A DNA stretch of 64,000 bases from Stomorhina lunata (taxonomy: Eukaryota; Arthropoda; Insecta; Diptera; Rhiniidae). The notes beneath the pieces are model-generated. The model saw only the letters and a list, made by a program, of their open reading frames with translations. It ran no database searches and had not been told where the DNA came from. This document shows positions 33,386-46,296 of this stretch, one piece after another. Every line of letters begins with the position of its first letter. Position 1 is the first letter of the stretch. A program made the position numbers and the translations under genes. The DNA is taken from positions 56,297,000 to 56,360,999 of the forward strand of contig OW121740.1 in NCBI GenBank assembly GCA_933228675.1. The letters are read 5' to 3'.

Positions 33386-34428
33386 AAAATAAGAATAAAA
33401 ACGGGTCTTTAATGTTAGAAGAGGTTGTAAAAATAGGCCATTTAAGTAAGTAATTAATGCCTATAAACTTCGACAACAAAAGTTTATTTTAGGAATTATG
33501 TGTGAAGTGTTTTCGCAATTCTAGTACTAACCACGACGAGTCTCAACACCAATCCAGACTTTTTGAAAGCCTTCGATAACTGTGAAATCCTTTTACGATC
33601 TAAATCATAACATTCGACTCTTATATGTAGCTGATCATAAATATAGACGAACTGGCATACCACTTGATTACGATAACATACCCAATATATATACCATTTT
33701 TCATATCAATTCGACTCTGCTAGTACTAAGAATGTACTCTAGGTTATTAAAAATGCTTCCGTTCTGTCCGGTAATGCCATCTTATGTATTAATATCGATA
33801 CTTTTGCTGCCAAACGATGACAATAATTTTGATAGTGATCGCATGTGGCTACAGAGAAGAAAAAAAAAAGATCTTTGTGTACTTTAGAAAAAAATTGTGC
33901 TCAGTAAAACTAATTTATCATTTTCGAAAATTTATGGCAACTTTTAGTTGTATTGCAAATGCAACCTGGTATTCTTTTTTTGCATCCAGTTTATTTTTAA
34001 CTAAATCTTAACAATTTTGTATAGAAACAAAAAAATGTTTTTTTATTGCAGTTTTTTTCCCTGATCTGGTTTTTGTTGTCTTATAAAATTGTTGTGTAGC
34101 TCGATTTTTTTTAGCTTATGGACTTTTTGATGAAAAATTGCTACCATCTACGCAAAATGTTATCAGCGCCATAATTAAATAACACCGGGAGGTGCCCTTC
34201 CAACAAACAAATGAACTGCCCAAGTGTCAACTAAGTGTGGCGATGGTCTTAGCTGGAAAGGAATTAGTAAGACTAACATGAATATTTAGAAGATTTTAAA
34301 TTTTAGTTACTCTTACATAAAATTATTTTATTTATTCTTGATTAGTATCTTATCTAGACATCCGACAGACTTCAAAATTTGTTGTTTTATGATAAAATTG
34401 TTTAATTTAATAATTAAGTATAAAGGTA
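33386..34428. other. Stretch without recognisable features
   Basis: No dispersed family is recognised. A 101-codon open frame (33582-33887) has no domain I recognise and no upstream context favouring expression; I leave it as chance. Confidence 0.3.
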
Positions 34429-35388
34429 GAAACATAATTGGGACGAACGACTATTTTCGTCCAGCACGACGAATTTGGTTTTGAAAATTCGTCTTGTACA
34501 TTTGTCTATTGAACACATTTGGAACGAATAAATGTTGTTGACGCCATTTTTTTAATAATGATTTGCGAATTTTAATCACTCATATCGCGAAATTACACCA
34601 TTTGCATTTTTTTTATATTTTATTTCATGATTTAATAATTCAGAAGGTTGTTCCATTCTCTCTTTTTGTCGCCATGATAACTTTCTGACGTTTGTTAGGA
34701 TAGTAAAAGTTCGTGCTACCATATTTTTGCCGACAATCCCACTTTTCTAATATTTTATGATGACAAAATTTATGTAAATTTATGCATAAAAAACTTACGA
34801 ATATCTACGAAAAAGCTTCAATAAATAATCATACAATTTGTTCTAACTATATTTTCTTAATATTGAATGTCTTCATTATATGCTTAACTTCAAAATTACA
34901 CATTTTTGATAACTAATCCCAATGTATTACGTACCCCTTTTCTTAATGTGGCAACATTTTTCTTTCAATTGTTTTCAAATATCAAACTTCAAAAACCCAA
35001 TATACTTCAAAATAATTTTGAAGAGAGAGAATGAAACTTCCTTGTTATTATTATTTCATGTTTTATTCTTTGATTATTTCACAAGATAAATATTTTTAGT
35101 TAATTTTATTTCAAATAAATATTGTTTGTTTACAAATTTTAAGGTGACCATATTTAACAAGAACTCATACAATATGTATTTAATATTTACAGCAAAAGGA
35201 ACAGCCACTCTACATTCGTCGTTCGTCTGCGCATGAAATAGGAATGAACCTATCGCACTGTTTCATACGCACGACGAATTTCGTCGTACGCATCAATTGT
35301 GAGCACTTTCATATAAACCCATATGTTCTATTTCTAACGACGAATATTCGTTCCGAAAAATTGGTCGTTCGTTCCAATTGTGTTTCAT
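34429..35388. mobile_element. Inverted-repeat element of about 0.96 kb containing a P-like MITE
   Basis: The left end GAAACATAATTGGGACGAAC and the right end read inward GAAACACAATTGGAACGAAC differ at two positions. Both continue into ACGACGAAT-rich subterminal DNA (34465-34500 and 35265-35350). The middle is interrupted by the P-like MITE at 34626-35060. The exact ends and target duplication are not clear. No transposase is seen. Confidence 0.6.
34626..35060. mobile_element. P-element-like MITE, copy 3
   Basis: The body matches copies 1 and 2. The ends are CATGATTTAATAATTCAG and, read inward from the right, CATGAAATAATAATAACAAG. The flanks are TTTTATTT (34618-34625) and TTTTATTC (35061-35068), an 8-bp duplication with one mismatch. 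It is more diverged from copies 1 and 2 than those are from each other. There is no coding capacity. Confidence 0.7.
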
Positions 35389-35894
35389 ACTTAAATCAAT
35401 TTATAAGTAATTATTATCTTATACAAAATGTACTTGTATTAATTAAACATTGATTTACTTATCTCTGATTTTTATTTAGGCACTTGAAATAAATATGTTT
35501 AGATTTGAAATATTTTGACAAAAGTAAATAATTTAAATTTAAATTAAGGAATCATACGAGTAATCAGTTTAGATTATTTACACATGATATCTAAAACTTG
35601 AGTATTATAAAAGGAAAAATAGACTACATAGCAAATATATATATATACCCTACAGAACTATAGTTGGGGCGGTAAGAGGTGGTGCTGGTAATCTGGTATA
35701 CCTTTTTGTTTTTTTATTGTCATATTTTTAGTTAAGTTTATGATATTCAGTTTCAGCGATATTTCCTCTGTTTATAGGAGTGAAGAGCATTGCTAATGAT
35801 TTGGCTCAGAATAGCTTCTAGAAGTGAAAATTATTTTACGCTCCGTAGACATTTCTTGATACTAACCAACAGCTCGACAATATTGTTCCTACTA
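35389..35894. other. AT-rich spacer before the satellite
   Basis: A short (AT)n run lies near 35636-35648. Otherwise nothing is recognised. Confidence 0.35.
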
Positions 35895-38800
35895 CTATTA
35901 AAAATTTTCTTTAGAAAATTGTTCTTTTATAAAAAAAATGTATACAAAATTTGTCTTTCATTAAAAAAATCCTAGAAAAAATGTTTCTTTCCTTGTAAAA
36001 ATTACTATAGAATATCTTTGGTTCACAGAAAAAATTTGTATAGAAAATTTTCGTACATAGAAATAATTTCTACTGAAAATTTTTTGTTTCGTAGAAAAAA
36101 TTTCTATAGAAAATTTTTCATTCCTACTAAAAATTTCTATAAAAAAATTTTCTTTCCTAAAACAATTTTTTATAGAAACTTTTTAATAGAAAAAATGTCT
36201 AAAGAAAATTTTTCGTTCAAAGAAAAAATTTCTATAGAAAATGTTTATTTTATTAAAAAATTTTATAGACAATTTTTCTAATATAAAAAAAAATTCTATA
36301 AAAAAATGTTTCTTTTTTAGAAAAAATTTCTACAGAAAATTTTCATTCATAGAAAAAATTTCTATAACAAATTTTTGTTTCATAGAAAAAATTTTAATTT
36401 CATAGAAAAATTTCCATAGAAAATTTTTCTTTCATAGAAAAACTTCTATCGAAAATCTTTATCTCGTAAAAAATTTCTATAAAAAATTTATGTTTCATAA
36501 AACAAAATCTATAAAAATTCTATAGAAAATTTTTCTTCATAAAAAAATTTCTATAGAAAAAATCTCTACAGAAAGTTTTTCTTTCATAAAAAATCTTATA
36601 AAAAAATTTTATTTCCTAGAAAAAATGTATATAGAAAATTTACCTTTCATAGAAAAAACTTCTATAGAAAATTTTTATTACATACAAAAAATTTCTGTAG
36701 AAAATTTTTCTCTCATAGAAAAAAATTATATAGAAATTTTTTTTTTCATAAAAAAATTTTTTTTTTTTCATAGAAAAAATTTCTTTAAACAATTTGTCTT
36801 TCATAGAAAAAATTGCTATAGAAAATTTGTCTTTAATAGAAAAACTTTCTATAGAAAATTTATGTTTCATAAAAAAATTTATATAAAAGTTTTTCTTTTA
36901 TAAAAAAAAATCCTTTAGAAACATTTTTTTTCATAGAAAAAACTATAAAAAAATTTTATACATAATTTTTCTTTCATTAAAAAAATCATAGAAAAAATTT
37001 TTCTTTCCTTGCAAAAATTACAATAGAAAATTTTTGGTTCACAGAAAAAAAATTGTATAGAAAATTTTCGTACATAGAAATAATTTCTAATGAAAATTTT
37101 TCTTTCGTAGAAAAAATTTCTATAGAAAATTTTTCATTCCTATTAAAAATTTCTATAAAAAGTTTTCTTTCCTAGAACAATTTTTTATAGAAACTTTTTA
37201 ATAAAAAAAATTTCTAAAGAAAACTGTTCATTCATAGAAAAAATTTATATAGAAAATGTTTATTTTATTAAAAAATTTTATAGGTATTTTTTCTAATAAA
37301 AAAAATTCTATAAACATTTTTTTTTCTTAGAAAAAATTTGTACAGAAAATTTTCATTCGTAGAAAAAATTTTTGTTTCATAGAAAAAAAATTTTATTTTC
37401 ATAGAAAATTGTTCTTTCATAGAAGAACTTCCATCGAAAATCTTTATCTCGTAAAAACATTTCTATAGAAAATTTGTTTTCATAGAAAAAATTTTTATAG
37501 AAAAAATATGTACAGAAAACTTTGCTTTCATAAAAAGTCTTTTAAAAGAATTTTCTTTCCTAGAAAAAATTTATGTAGAAAATTTACCTTTCATAAAAAA
37601 AATGTCTATAGAAAATTTTTATTACATACAAAAAATTTCTACAGAAAATCTTTCTCTCATAGAAAAAAATTATACAGAAAAAATTTTTTTTTTCATAGAA
37701 AAATTTTTTTTAATTTGTCTTCGATAAAAAAAAAATTCTATAGAAAATTTGTCTTTAATAGAAAAATTTTCTATAGAAAATTTATGTTTCATAAAAAAAT
37801 TTCTATAAAAATTTTTCTTTCATAGAAAAAAATTCTTTAGAAAGTTTTTTTTTCATAAAAAAATTTCTATACAAATTTTTTTTCATAGAAAAAATTTCTA
37901 TACAATTTTTTTTTTTTCATAGAAAAAAATTCTATAGAAAACTTTTCTTCCGAAGAAAAAAAATTCTATAGAAAATTTTTATTTCATAGCAAAAATTTCT
38001 ATAGAAAATTTTTCTTTCGTAGAAAAAATTTCTATAGAAAACTTATGTTTCATAAAAAAAATTCCTGTAGAAAATTTTTCTTTCATAGAAAAATTTCTAT
38101 AGAAAATTTTTCTTTCACAGAAAAAATTTCTATAGAAAAAAGAAAAAAATTCTCTAGAAAATTTTCCTTTCAAAAAAATATTTCTAAAAAAATTTTTCTT
38201 TCATAGAAAAAATTTCTGTAGAAAAGTTTTCGTTCATAGGAAATATTTCAATAGATTATTTTACGTTTATAGAAAATATTTTATAGAAATTTCCATAAAT
38301 TTCTATAAAATTTCTATAGAAGATTTTTCTTTCATAGTAAAAACTTCTATAGAAAATTTTTCTTTTATTTAAAAAAAATCCATAGAAAATTTTTCTTTTA
38401 TGGATAAAATTTCTATAGAAGAAAATTTTCTTTTATTGAAAAAATTTTTATGAAAGAAAATTTTCTTTCATAGAAAAAATGTTTAAAGAAAAGTTTTCTT
38501 TCACAGAAAAAAATTTCAATAAAAAATGTTTCTTTTATAGAAAAAATTTCTATGGAAGAAAATTTTTCTTTCATAGAAAAAATTTCTTTCATAAAAAAAT
38601 CAAAAATGTTTCTTAAAAAGAAAAATTTCTATAGAAAATTTTAATTTCATACATACATATGTAAATTTCCAAAGAAAATTTTTCTTTCATCTAAAAATTT
38701 CTGTAGAAAATTTTTCTTTCATAGAAAATTTTTCTTTCATAGAAAAAATTTCTATAGAAAATTTTTCTTTCATAGAAAAACTTTCTATAGAAAATTTTTC

Positions 38801-39945
38801 TTTCATAGAAAAAATTTCTATAGAAAATTTTTCTTTCATAAAAAAAATTTCTAAAGAAAATTTTTCTTTCATAGAAAAAATTTCTATAGAAAATGTTTCT
38901 TTCATAGAAAAAAATTCTATAGAAAATTTTTCTTTTATAGAAAAAATTTCTATAGAAAATTTTTCTTTCATAGAAAAAATTTCTATAGAAAATTTTTCTT
39001 TCATAGAAAAAATTTCTATAGAAAATTTTTCTTTCATAGAAAAAATTTCTATAGAAAATTTTTCTTTCATAGAAAAAATTTCTATAGAAAATTTTTCTTC
39101 CATAGAAAAAATTTCCATAGAAAATTTTTCTTTCATAACAAAAATTTCTATAGAAAATTTTTCTTTCATAGAAAAAATGTCTAAAGAAAGTTTTCTTTCA
39201 TAAAAACAATTCCTATAGAAAATTTTTCTTTCATAGAAAAAATTTCTATAGAAAATTTTTCTTTCACAGAAAAAATTTCTATAGAAAATTTTTCTTTCAT
39301 AGAAAAATTTCTATACAAAATTTTTCTTTCGTAGTAAAAATTTCTATACAAAATTTTTCATTCATAAAAAATATTTGTAAGGAAAATTTTTCTTTCATAG
39401 AAAAAATTTCTATAGAAAATTTTTCTTTCATATAAAAAATTTCTATAGAAATTTTTTCTTTCACTGTAAAAATTTCTTAAGAAGAAAATTTTTCCTTCAT
39501 AAAAAAAATTTCTATAGAAAATTTTTCTTTCATTGAAAAAATTTCTATAGAATATTTTTCTACTATAGAAAATTTTTCTTCCATAGAACATATTTTTACT
39601 ATAGGAAATTTGTCTACTATAGAAAATTTTCCTTTTATAGAAAACATCTCTATAGAAAATGTTTCTTTTATACAAAATATTTCTTTCATAGAAAACATTT
39701 CTATATTAAATTTGTCTTTCAGAGAAAAAATTTGTATAGAAAATTTTTCTTTCATACAAAAAATTTCTGTAGAAAATTTTCCTTTCAATAAAAAAATTTC
39801 TATAGCAAATGTTTGTTTCATAGAAAATTTTTCTTTCATAGAAAAAACTACTATTGAAAATTGTCTTGTATAGAAAAACTTTTTAGAGAAAAAAAATTTT
39901 TATAGAAAATTTTTCTTTCATGGAAAAAATTTCTATAAAAGCTCT
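35895..39945. repeat. Satellite of 33-bp units, about 4 kb
   Basis: Roughly 120 units of 33 bp run almost without interruption. Each unit contains the palindrome TTTCTATAGAAA and the related TTTCATAGAAA. Units are nearly identical at 38730-39300 and decayed toward the left. Because 33 is 11 codons, frames stay open: the minus strand of 38687-39169 reads 160 codons of MKEKFSIEIFS repeats, and the other strand reads NFSFIEKIS-type repeats elsewhere. I treat these as by-products and not genes. The block 35954-36900 is repeated about 0.94-1.02 kb later (36970-37850), showing higher-order duplication. Confidence 0.9.
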
Positions 39946-41110
39946 TTAAACTCTTGGCTATTTAAAACCATAAATTGAAATCTATTTCAATTCGTATTAT
40001 TGGGATGTTGTCGGATACTATTTATTAAAGGAACTTTTTGACATATTTGTGGTGTCATGACGAGCTGATTTTTTCATGAAAAATTATCTTATACCGCTTC
40101 TTTATAAAATTTTCATGATAACATTTTTCATTTCGCCAAAAAATTATCTTTCTAATAAAGACATTACAAAATATTTCCACTTCTTTCACTTGCGATAGAA
40201 ATTAATTAAATGCACTTCATTGATGATCTCTACAACCCACAATATCTGATAACACTTTTGATGACTCTTTAAGTCAAATTCAATTCAAAATTTCTGCCAC
40301 ACGCGAACGAAATCAATAAAAACAAACTCCAGCAGAGGGATATTACATCGGCTATTAAAGTCAAAAATGAACATCAACTATTCGATCGTTAAAGTCTGAC
40401 CCTGGTGTGTGGTCTCGGTGTCAAAAGAAGAAAATTTAACAATTTATGTTCAAAAGTCAACGAGCATTTTACAATGTTGACATTACAGAAATATTTAAAT
40501 TTTTACTCCAATCCAACAAAGAAAACCAACAAAATGTTGTAATAATAAATTAAATGAATTTAACAAATGAAATTCACTCAACAACAAAATAGAGGAACGA
40601 ACAAAATATACGAAAAAATATAAAAAAAAGATTCGAAAACATGAAAATTGTTTAACAAATGTTTGAACAACGAAATAAATGTTTCGTTAAGTTTTTGCAA
40701 AACAAATCGTTTTGTAATTTAATACTTTTATAAAAGTCGACAAAAGCAACAATTTAAAACTATACGATCAAGTAAAGTTTACATTGTTAACAATCTAAAA
40801 AGTTTATTCGAAATGGACAGAGATAGAGAAAATGATTAAATGGACAGACGATTGGATAGACTAAAACACATTCGACTATTTACATGTGTAACAATAGAAA
40901 TTCGATCTTTCTAAATATAAATTAACATACAAGTTAACAAATTAGTAAATGTATTTTAAAATATCAACAACTTTTGGTTTTGAAAGTGATATAATGATGT
41001 ATCTTTGAATCACGTCTTAATATCACAAGGGATTATATTATCGATCGTCCCAATTTGTGGATCTCACAGGAAGATGTTTACATTTGAAAATGTACCAATT
41101 TATTTATTAA
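39946..41110. other. Stretch without recognisable features
   Basis: No gene or shared repeat is recognised between the satellite and DINE B2. Sequence is AT-rich but not repetitive, so it could be unique host DNA. Confidence 0.35.
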
Positions 41111-41111
41111 C

Positions 41112-43657
41112 AAGTAAGAATATTCGGCTTTGCCGAATCTTGGATACCCTTCACCAATGGTGTTCTAAAAGTAAAGTACAAAGTCGTAAGAATATATTGA
41201 TAATTATATAGTTTCTGATTACTGACTAAGTTGAGCTCCACACAAATGCTTGATATGTATATTAATTTTCTGTTGATCGTACTCAATAATTTCTAGCAAT
41301 ATTTGATTATACTAGTATTATATGCAAAGAGTCTTTAAAATTAAGAGTCGGAAAACGAAAAGCTTTTCGGTGGCGTTATCATTTAGAATAGTTATGGACC
41401 CAAAGGTTAGGTTGGGCAGGTGGCTGATGTCTAGCTTCGAAATAAAATAGACACAAATTTTACGAACATTTAATAAAGTTCGATAGACCAGATTAACCAT
41501 GCAGAAAAGATGCTTCAAAATGTAGATGCCCTTAGATTTGCAAAAGCACATCGATTTGATGAAGTTTAAGTATTCTGGCATGCAACCCAAAAATACAGTG
41601 CCCAGTGAGGGTTCTGCACTTTAATTGGTACGAATTATCCAACTAGTAGAAGTTCTTGATTAGTTATGTAAAACTCTGAAGTTAGCGGACTGATTTAGGT
41701 AAAAGCTTTAACAATGATTGTCAATGTATATAAGCCTTAAAATTATAGGGTATACACTCTTAGTTTTAGATACATACGTGAAATATATAGCTTTTGAATG
41801 GATGGATATCAGCTTTGTCGGAAAAGTTATTAAAGATTTACTTGTTAATCTGTAGTTAGTTAATTAATTAAAATGAACACTTCATCAATAATATTTGGGA
41901 TGTATTGTTGTTTTGATCTGTCCGATGGATGTTTGGAAAGTTTTGCTCTAGTTCTTTGTGCAATCATAGTGTGATTTAATTTATCAGCATTAAAGTGATT
42001 CCCGGTCGGGGTTATATGGGAGATTTCACTAAATGTGAACATTTTCAATACCGAACTTTTCAAGAAATCAGAAATACTTTTGTCAAATGTTGTCCCTCTA
42101 GAAAGTTTATTTTAGGCGCTATCGCCTTGAATAACAATATTGTACAACGTCTTTATACTAAATGTCATCATCGTATCTATTATAATTTGTAATTTATTAG
42201 CTACTAAGAGATTGCCTTAGGCGAAGTTATACGGGAGCAATTGTCAAAATTATCGTTGATATGTGAGATACATACATACAAGTGGGTTTTGAAAGCAAAA
42301 TAATGTACTTAGCTGCATTTTTCGTACTTCGTAGGAAGATTTCCTATAATTTGATGTATAATACATTCTCAAACGTTATCATAATGTTCAGAAGTCAGAC
42401 ACAAAATTAAGATAAATGCAGAGTGTCTATCTGCTAAAATCAGATTTGTGGAGCTCCTGGATTTTACACAAAATTTTAGGATATTGTCCCACCCTGAATT
42501 TTATCATTGTCGATCAAAATACCATCGCTTAAACGCTAAATTATATCTATCACAAATTACCGAATGCATCAGGATTTAGGTAATCCCCTGCGAAGGACGG
42601 TATTTAATTTCATCAAAATAAACACCTGAGATATCGACAAAACAGGAGCTCCAAAAACTTGACTACAATAGAAAAAATTCCAGACAGGTAGACGGACGGA
42701 CAAAAAAACAGTCGGACGGACAAACAAACAAACAGACGGACAGACAGACAGACAGACAAACAGTCGATTCTACTGCCGATTCTGAGTTGATCGGTACAAT
42801 TTGAATGGTATTCGTAATCAGATTTGTGGAGTATAGATTTTAGAAAATCCTCACACAAAGAACGATGTCAAATTTCATCACAATCGGTCCATAAACACCT
42901 GAGATATCGCTGAAACAATACTTACAAAATGTAAACAAAATTTCTTAGACACGTACTTTCAGCAATTTGCTGTACATCAAATGTAGTCTTTTGGCGACAT
43001 CTCAATTGTTTATGGACCGCTTTTGATAAAATTTTATAACGTGCTTGGCGGGGGAATTTCCTAAAATCTGATATAAAATTTATGTATGTCCGTGCTAAAG
43101 GAGGATGGTTTTTTTTCTATTTCTGCATTTCATTTTTTTCATCAAACATTCTCTAATGCGTACTTTGGGCAATTTGCGATACATCAAATTTAGTGTTTTG
43201 GCAATATCTCAGTTGCTTATGGACCGATTTTGATAAAATCTTACAGAGTGCTTTGGGAAACTATTTGCTACAATCTGATATATAACATATTATCATATGT
43301 ATATCAGGAATATCTTTTTTCTCTTGTTATTTAAAAGTGTGTTTCAACCAAAAATTTTAAAATTTTCGTCTAATTTTTGGTATTTTTTCGATATTTTCGG
43401 TGTTTATAAACCGATGAAATGAAATTTAATAGCGTTCGTTGCGGGAGAATTTCCTAAAATCTGATATATAATTTATGTAGGTTCATCCTCCAGGGGCTTC
43501 AGAAACTTGATTTTACAGACAGACGGACAGACAAACATCGCTTAATCGATTCTGAGTGGATCGGTATAATTTTTATGGGGTATACGATCACTAATAAAAA
43601 AATTACAAACGGAATCACAAACTTATAATACCCTTTCACCTATTGGTGAAGGGTATA
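41112..43657 (-). mobile_element. DINE-1/mini-me-like element, family B, copy B2
   Basis: On the plus strand it begins ACAAGTAAG with the hairpin ATTCGGCTTTGCCGAAT and ends with the ACCCTTTCACC / GGTGAAGGGTATA hairpin. Tetranucleotide tracts lie at about 42700-42765 and 43518-43530. It is very close to B3 but inverted, about 7 kb away. A 67-codon frame (41860-42063) has exactly the same translation as 52308-52511 in B3, which reflects recent common origin. Its disruption in B1 argues against coding function. Confidence 0.75.
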
Positions 43658-44494
43658 ATAATAATTTATTATTAACCCTTCTATACTCCTCAAAACTTTT
43701 ACCTTTAACTACACTACACAACAAATGAACATCTTTTGAAAAGTGTAAGGTCGTGACTATATGGGTCCTATTCTACTATCAAATTGTAGTCAAACCCTTT
43801 ACTCAGTTCGGCCAAGTTAGTGACCGTTTTATTTTTATGGACCCTCCTCAACTATGTTCGGCAAAAATGTAGCCAAGAGTATAGGGAATATTTCTTGCTA
43901 AAATCTTATGATAAAAATATGTTGTATCCCAGCAAAACTTTTCATTACCAAATAATGAGTTAAGCAGCTAAACTATTGGACACGAACTACTTACTCATTC
44001 ACTGTTTAGGTCATTACATTAAAATGGGGCTGTCATTAGAGGCAAGTACTTATACAATTGCAGAAAAGTAATGACTTGGGTAAGCAATTGGAAGACAACA
44101 AAAAAAAACTTTTTTTGTTGTTGTTTTATTTAAAACAATATATTTTTAAACGAAATACAAAATTTTTTTTCATGACCCCATGGGGGTTCGAACCCAGACC
44201 CATACGACTGCTTGGCGGAGACACTTCCACTGAGCTACGTCATATATTGAAAACTTAGTAGCTTATAATAAATATATGCAATTTTATTTTTAGATCCAAA
44301 ATCATGTGACAATAACTTTATTTTTCCCAGCCTTTTTTGCTTTGTTGTAATTTTTGGAAAAATATTTCTATACGATTTTTTTGTAAGTTTTTAATGCATT
44401 TAATAAACAATAAAGAAGTTTTTTTTTAATTATTTTAAAGCTTAAACAATTTAAATCTTCCTTTTTGTATAAGTTTTTTATATAACAGTGAATC
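43658..44494. other. Spacer with a tRNA-like relic
   Basis: Apart from the tRNA-like sequence annotated separately at 44171-44243, I recognise no gene or repeat family in this AT-rich stretch. Confidence 0.35.
44171..44243 (-). pseudogene. tRNA-like pseudogene or tRNA-derived SINE head
   Basis: The 73-nt minus-strand sequence has TAGCTCAGTGG (matches the A box) and GGTTCGAACCC (matches the B box) at tRNA spacing. The terminal ATGAC pairs with GTCAT. The anticodon arm (around CCGCCAAGCAGTCG) does not fold well and the acceptor stem pairs only partly. A-rich DNA follows on the minus strand, which fits a SINE. A functional tRNA is unlikely. Confidence 0.55.
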
Positions 44495-44710
44495 TTACTT
44501 ACTTAAGTGCCCTATAGTTACAACCTGTTAAGGTCAAAGTCCAAGCATATTTTAGAATTTCATGGACTTCCATCTTGTGCTAATATTCTCCAATTTTATA
44601 GGTCAAGCTTTGAACAGTTTTCCTCTACTTGGTCTTTCCATTGAAGTTTCGGACGTCCTCTTCTAACATTAGCTGGTGGGACATTTTAATTTTATCCTCT
44701 TCATAGTAAT
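44495..44710 (-). pseudogene. RTE-like retrotransposon relic R3 (3' end)
   Basis: This is a short 5'-truncated scrap matching the 3' ends of R1 and R2: AACCTGTTAAGGTCAAAG near 44523 and the GGACGTCC(T)CTT block near 44650, which codes a GRPK-like segment on the minus strand. It covers only the last part of the ORF and the tail. Confidence 0.6.
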
Positions 44711-44713
44711 TGT

Positions 44714-45485
44714 TATACCCTTCACCACCATAGGTGGAAAGGGTATTATAAGTTTGTGCTGATGTTTGTAACGCATAGAAATATTTGTCTTAGACCCACC
44801 TTTTAGTATATCAATAGGCCTAGAATCACTTTCTGGGTCGATTTAGCAATGTCCGTCCGTCCGTCCGTCCGTCTGGCTGGCTGGACCCCCATGTAAACCT
44901 TGTAATCAAACTACAGGTCGCAATTCTAAAGATAATTTGATGAAATTTGGCAGAGATCAATTTTTTGATAATGGGACCATGGCTATTGAAATTGGTCAAA
45001 ATCGGTCCATTATTTATGGTACCTCCCATAGGTCCCACTTCCCGGAATTGCTATATTGGCCACAAATATCAATATTTTTTCATGAAATTTAAAACAAATA
45101 CTGCTTATGTAAACTTAAATCACTGTACCAAATTTCGTTGAAATCGGTCCACATTTGACCATAGCTCCCATACAAATTCTTCTTTAAAAATGCACTAAAT
45201 GAGACAAAAAAAATCACTAAAACGCTCGTAAATCTAAAGATAATGGAAATTTTGAGTCTATTTTCTGCATACATAATTTTTGTAACAACTGAAATCAATC
45301 TGCCAAATTTCGAGATAATCGGTCCACATTTGACCCTAGCTCTCATATAAGTCCAAATGACGGAAACAGGTTGAATATATAAGTTTTGAGAAAATGTCTT
45401 TACACAGGAAAAATAACACCTTTGACCTTGGTGGTGAAGGGTATCGTATGGTCGGCTTGACCGACTATAGCGCTTTCTTACTTGT
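44714..45485 (+). mobile_element. DINE-1/mini-me-like element, family A, copy A4
   Basis: It is complete, from TATACCCTTCACCACC to CTTACTTGTTTT. The (GTCC)n tract (44850-44870) is short, followed by two GGCT units. It is close to A3. A retroposon 3' end abuts its terminus at 45486. Confidence 0.75.
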
Positions 45486-45680
45486 TTTTTCCAAGAGAGG
45501 GTTACTAGCCCGTCGTCCTAACCCATTTTTTATCGATCTTATGGGACAACTCTCGGTACATGTTAGCTCACTACATTAAGGCATGTTAAGCTAGTTCCCC
45601 GGGTGATACCACGAGGAGGTCAGTGTCCACAGTTGAGATGAAGGATGACCCAGATAAGTTGGGCTTACCAAGTTAAGACA
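45486..45680 (-). mobile_element. Retroposon 3'-end fragment
   Basis: The reverse complement of this block matches 33.15-33.34 kb (CTCAACTGTGGACACTGACC, ATGTAGTGAGCTAACATG). Its A-tail would be the T-run at 45484-45490 that also ends DINE A4. It keeps about 47 bp that the other copy lacks. The parent family is unknown. Confidence 0.5.
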
Positions 45681-45887
45681 AATCCCCTACATAATCAAAA
45701 TTGACTCATGATGGTATTTTTTCAATGTTGAGAGTTAATTTTCCAACATTTTTTTTACAGAAGGTAATATTTAAGTACTTAAAATTTAAAAATCATTTAA
45801 AAAGACTCTTTTAATAAAAAAAAACAAAGAAATTGTTGGTCTTGGTGGGTCTTGACCGGGGCCATTCAGTTTAAATTATCATAAATT

Positions 45888-46148
45888 AACACTCGTAAAT
45901 CTGAAGATAATGAGAATTTTGAGTTTATTTGCTAAATTTCGATATAATCGGTACACATTTGACCCTAATTCTCATATAAGTCCAAATGAAAGAAAGAGCT
46001 TAAATATATAAGTTTTGAGAAAATGTTTGTATGAAGGTAAAATTAAGCAAATATTTGTCTTTATACAGGAAAAAGAACACCTTTGACCTTAGTGGTGAAA
46101 GATATTGTATGGTCGGGCTTGACCGACTATAGCACTTTCTTACTTGTT
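45888..46148 (+). mobile_element. DINE family A relic, 5'-truncated
   Basis: Only the distal third is left, from ACTCGTAAATCTGAAGATAA to GACCGACTATAGC and CTTACTTGTTT. The hairpin end, the tetranucleotide tract and the central core are absent. Confidence 0.65.
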
Positions 46149-46296
46149 TATTATCATACCGAATATACTCGACATAAATTCGTTAAGAATATGTCCTGCT
46201 TTAAACAGAATTGTATCTTTACCGAGTCGGTCCATTAACAGTAAAAGCTTGTTTAAAAGTACGCCAAAAACAAACCGACTAATAAGGAATATTGAG

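Noticed and set aside
33582..33887. 101-codon open frame as a host exon
   Set aside because: No recognised domain, no splice or promoter context, ordinary AT-rich composition; better explained as chance.
38687..39169. 160-codon open frame of MKEKFSIEIFS repeats
   Set aside because: It is a by-product of the 33-bp satellite, whose period is a multiple of three; the opposite strand is equally open elsewhere in the array.
38730..39300. CRISPR-like array
   Set aside because: Units are contiguous with no unique spacers, and the genome is eukaryotic.
44171..44243. Functional tRNA gene
   Set aside because: A and B boxes are present, but the acceptor stem pairs only partly and the anticodon arm does not fold.
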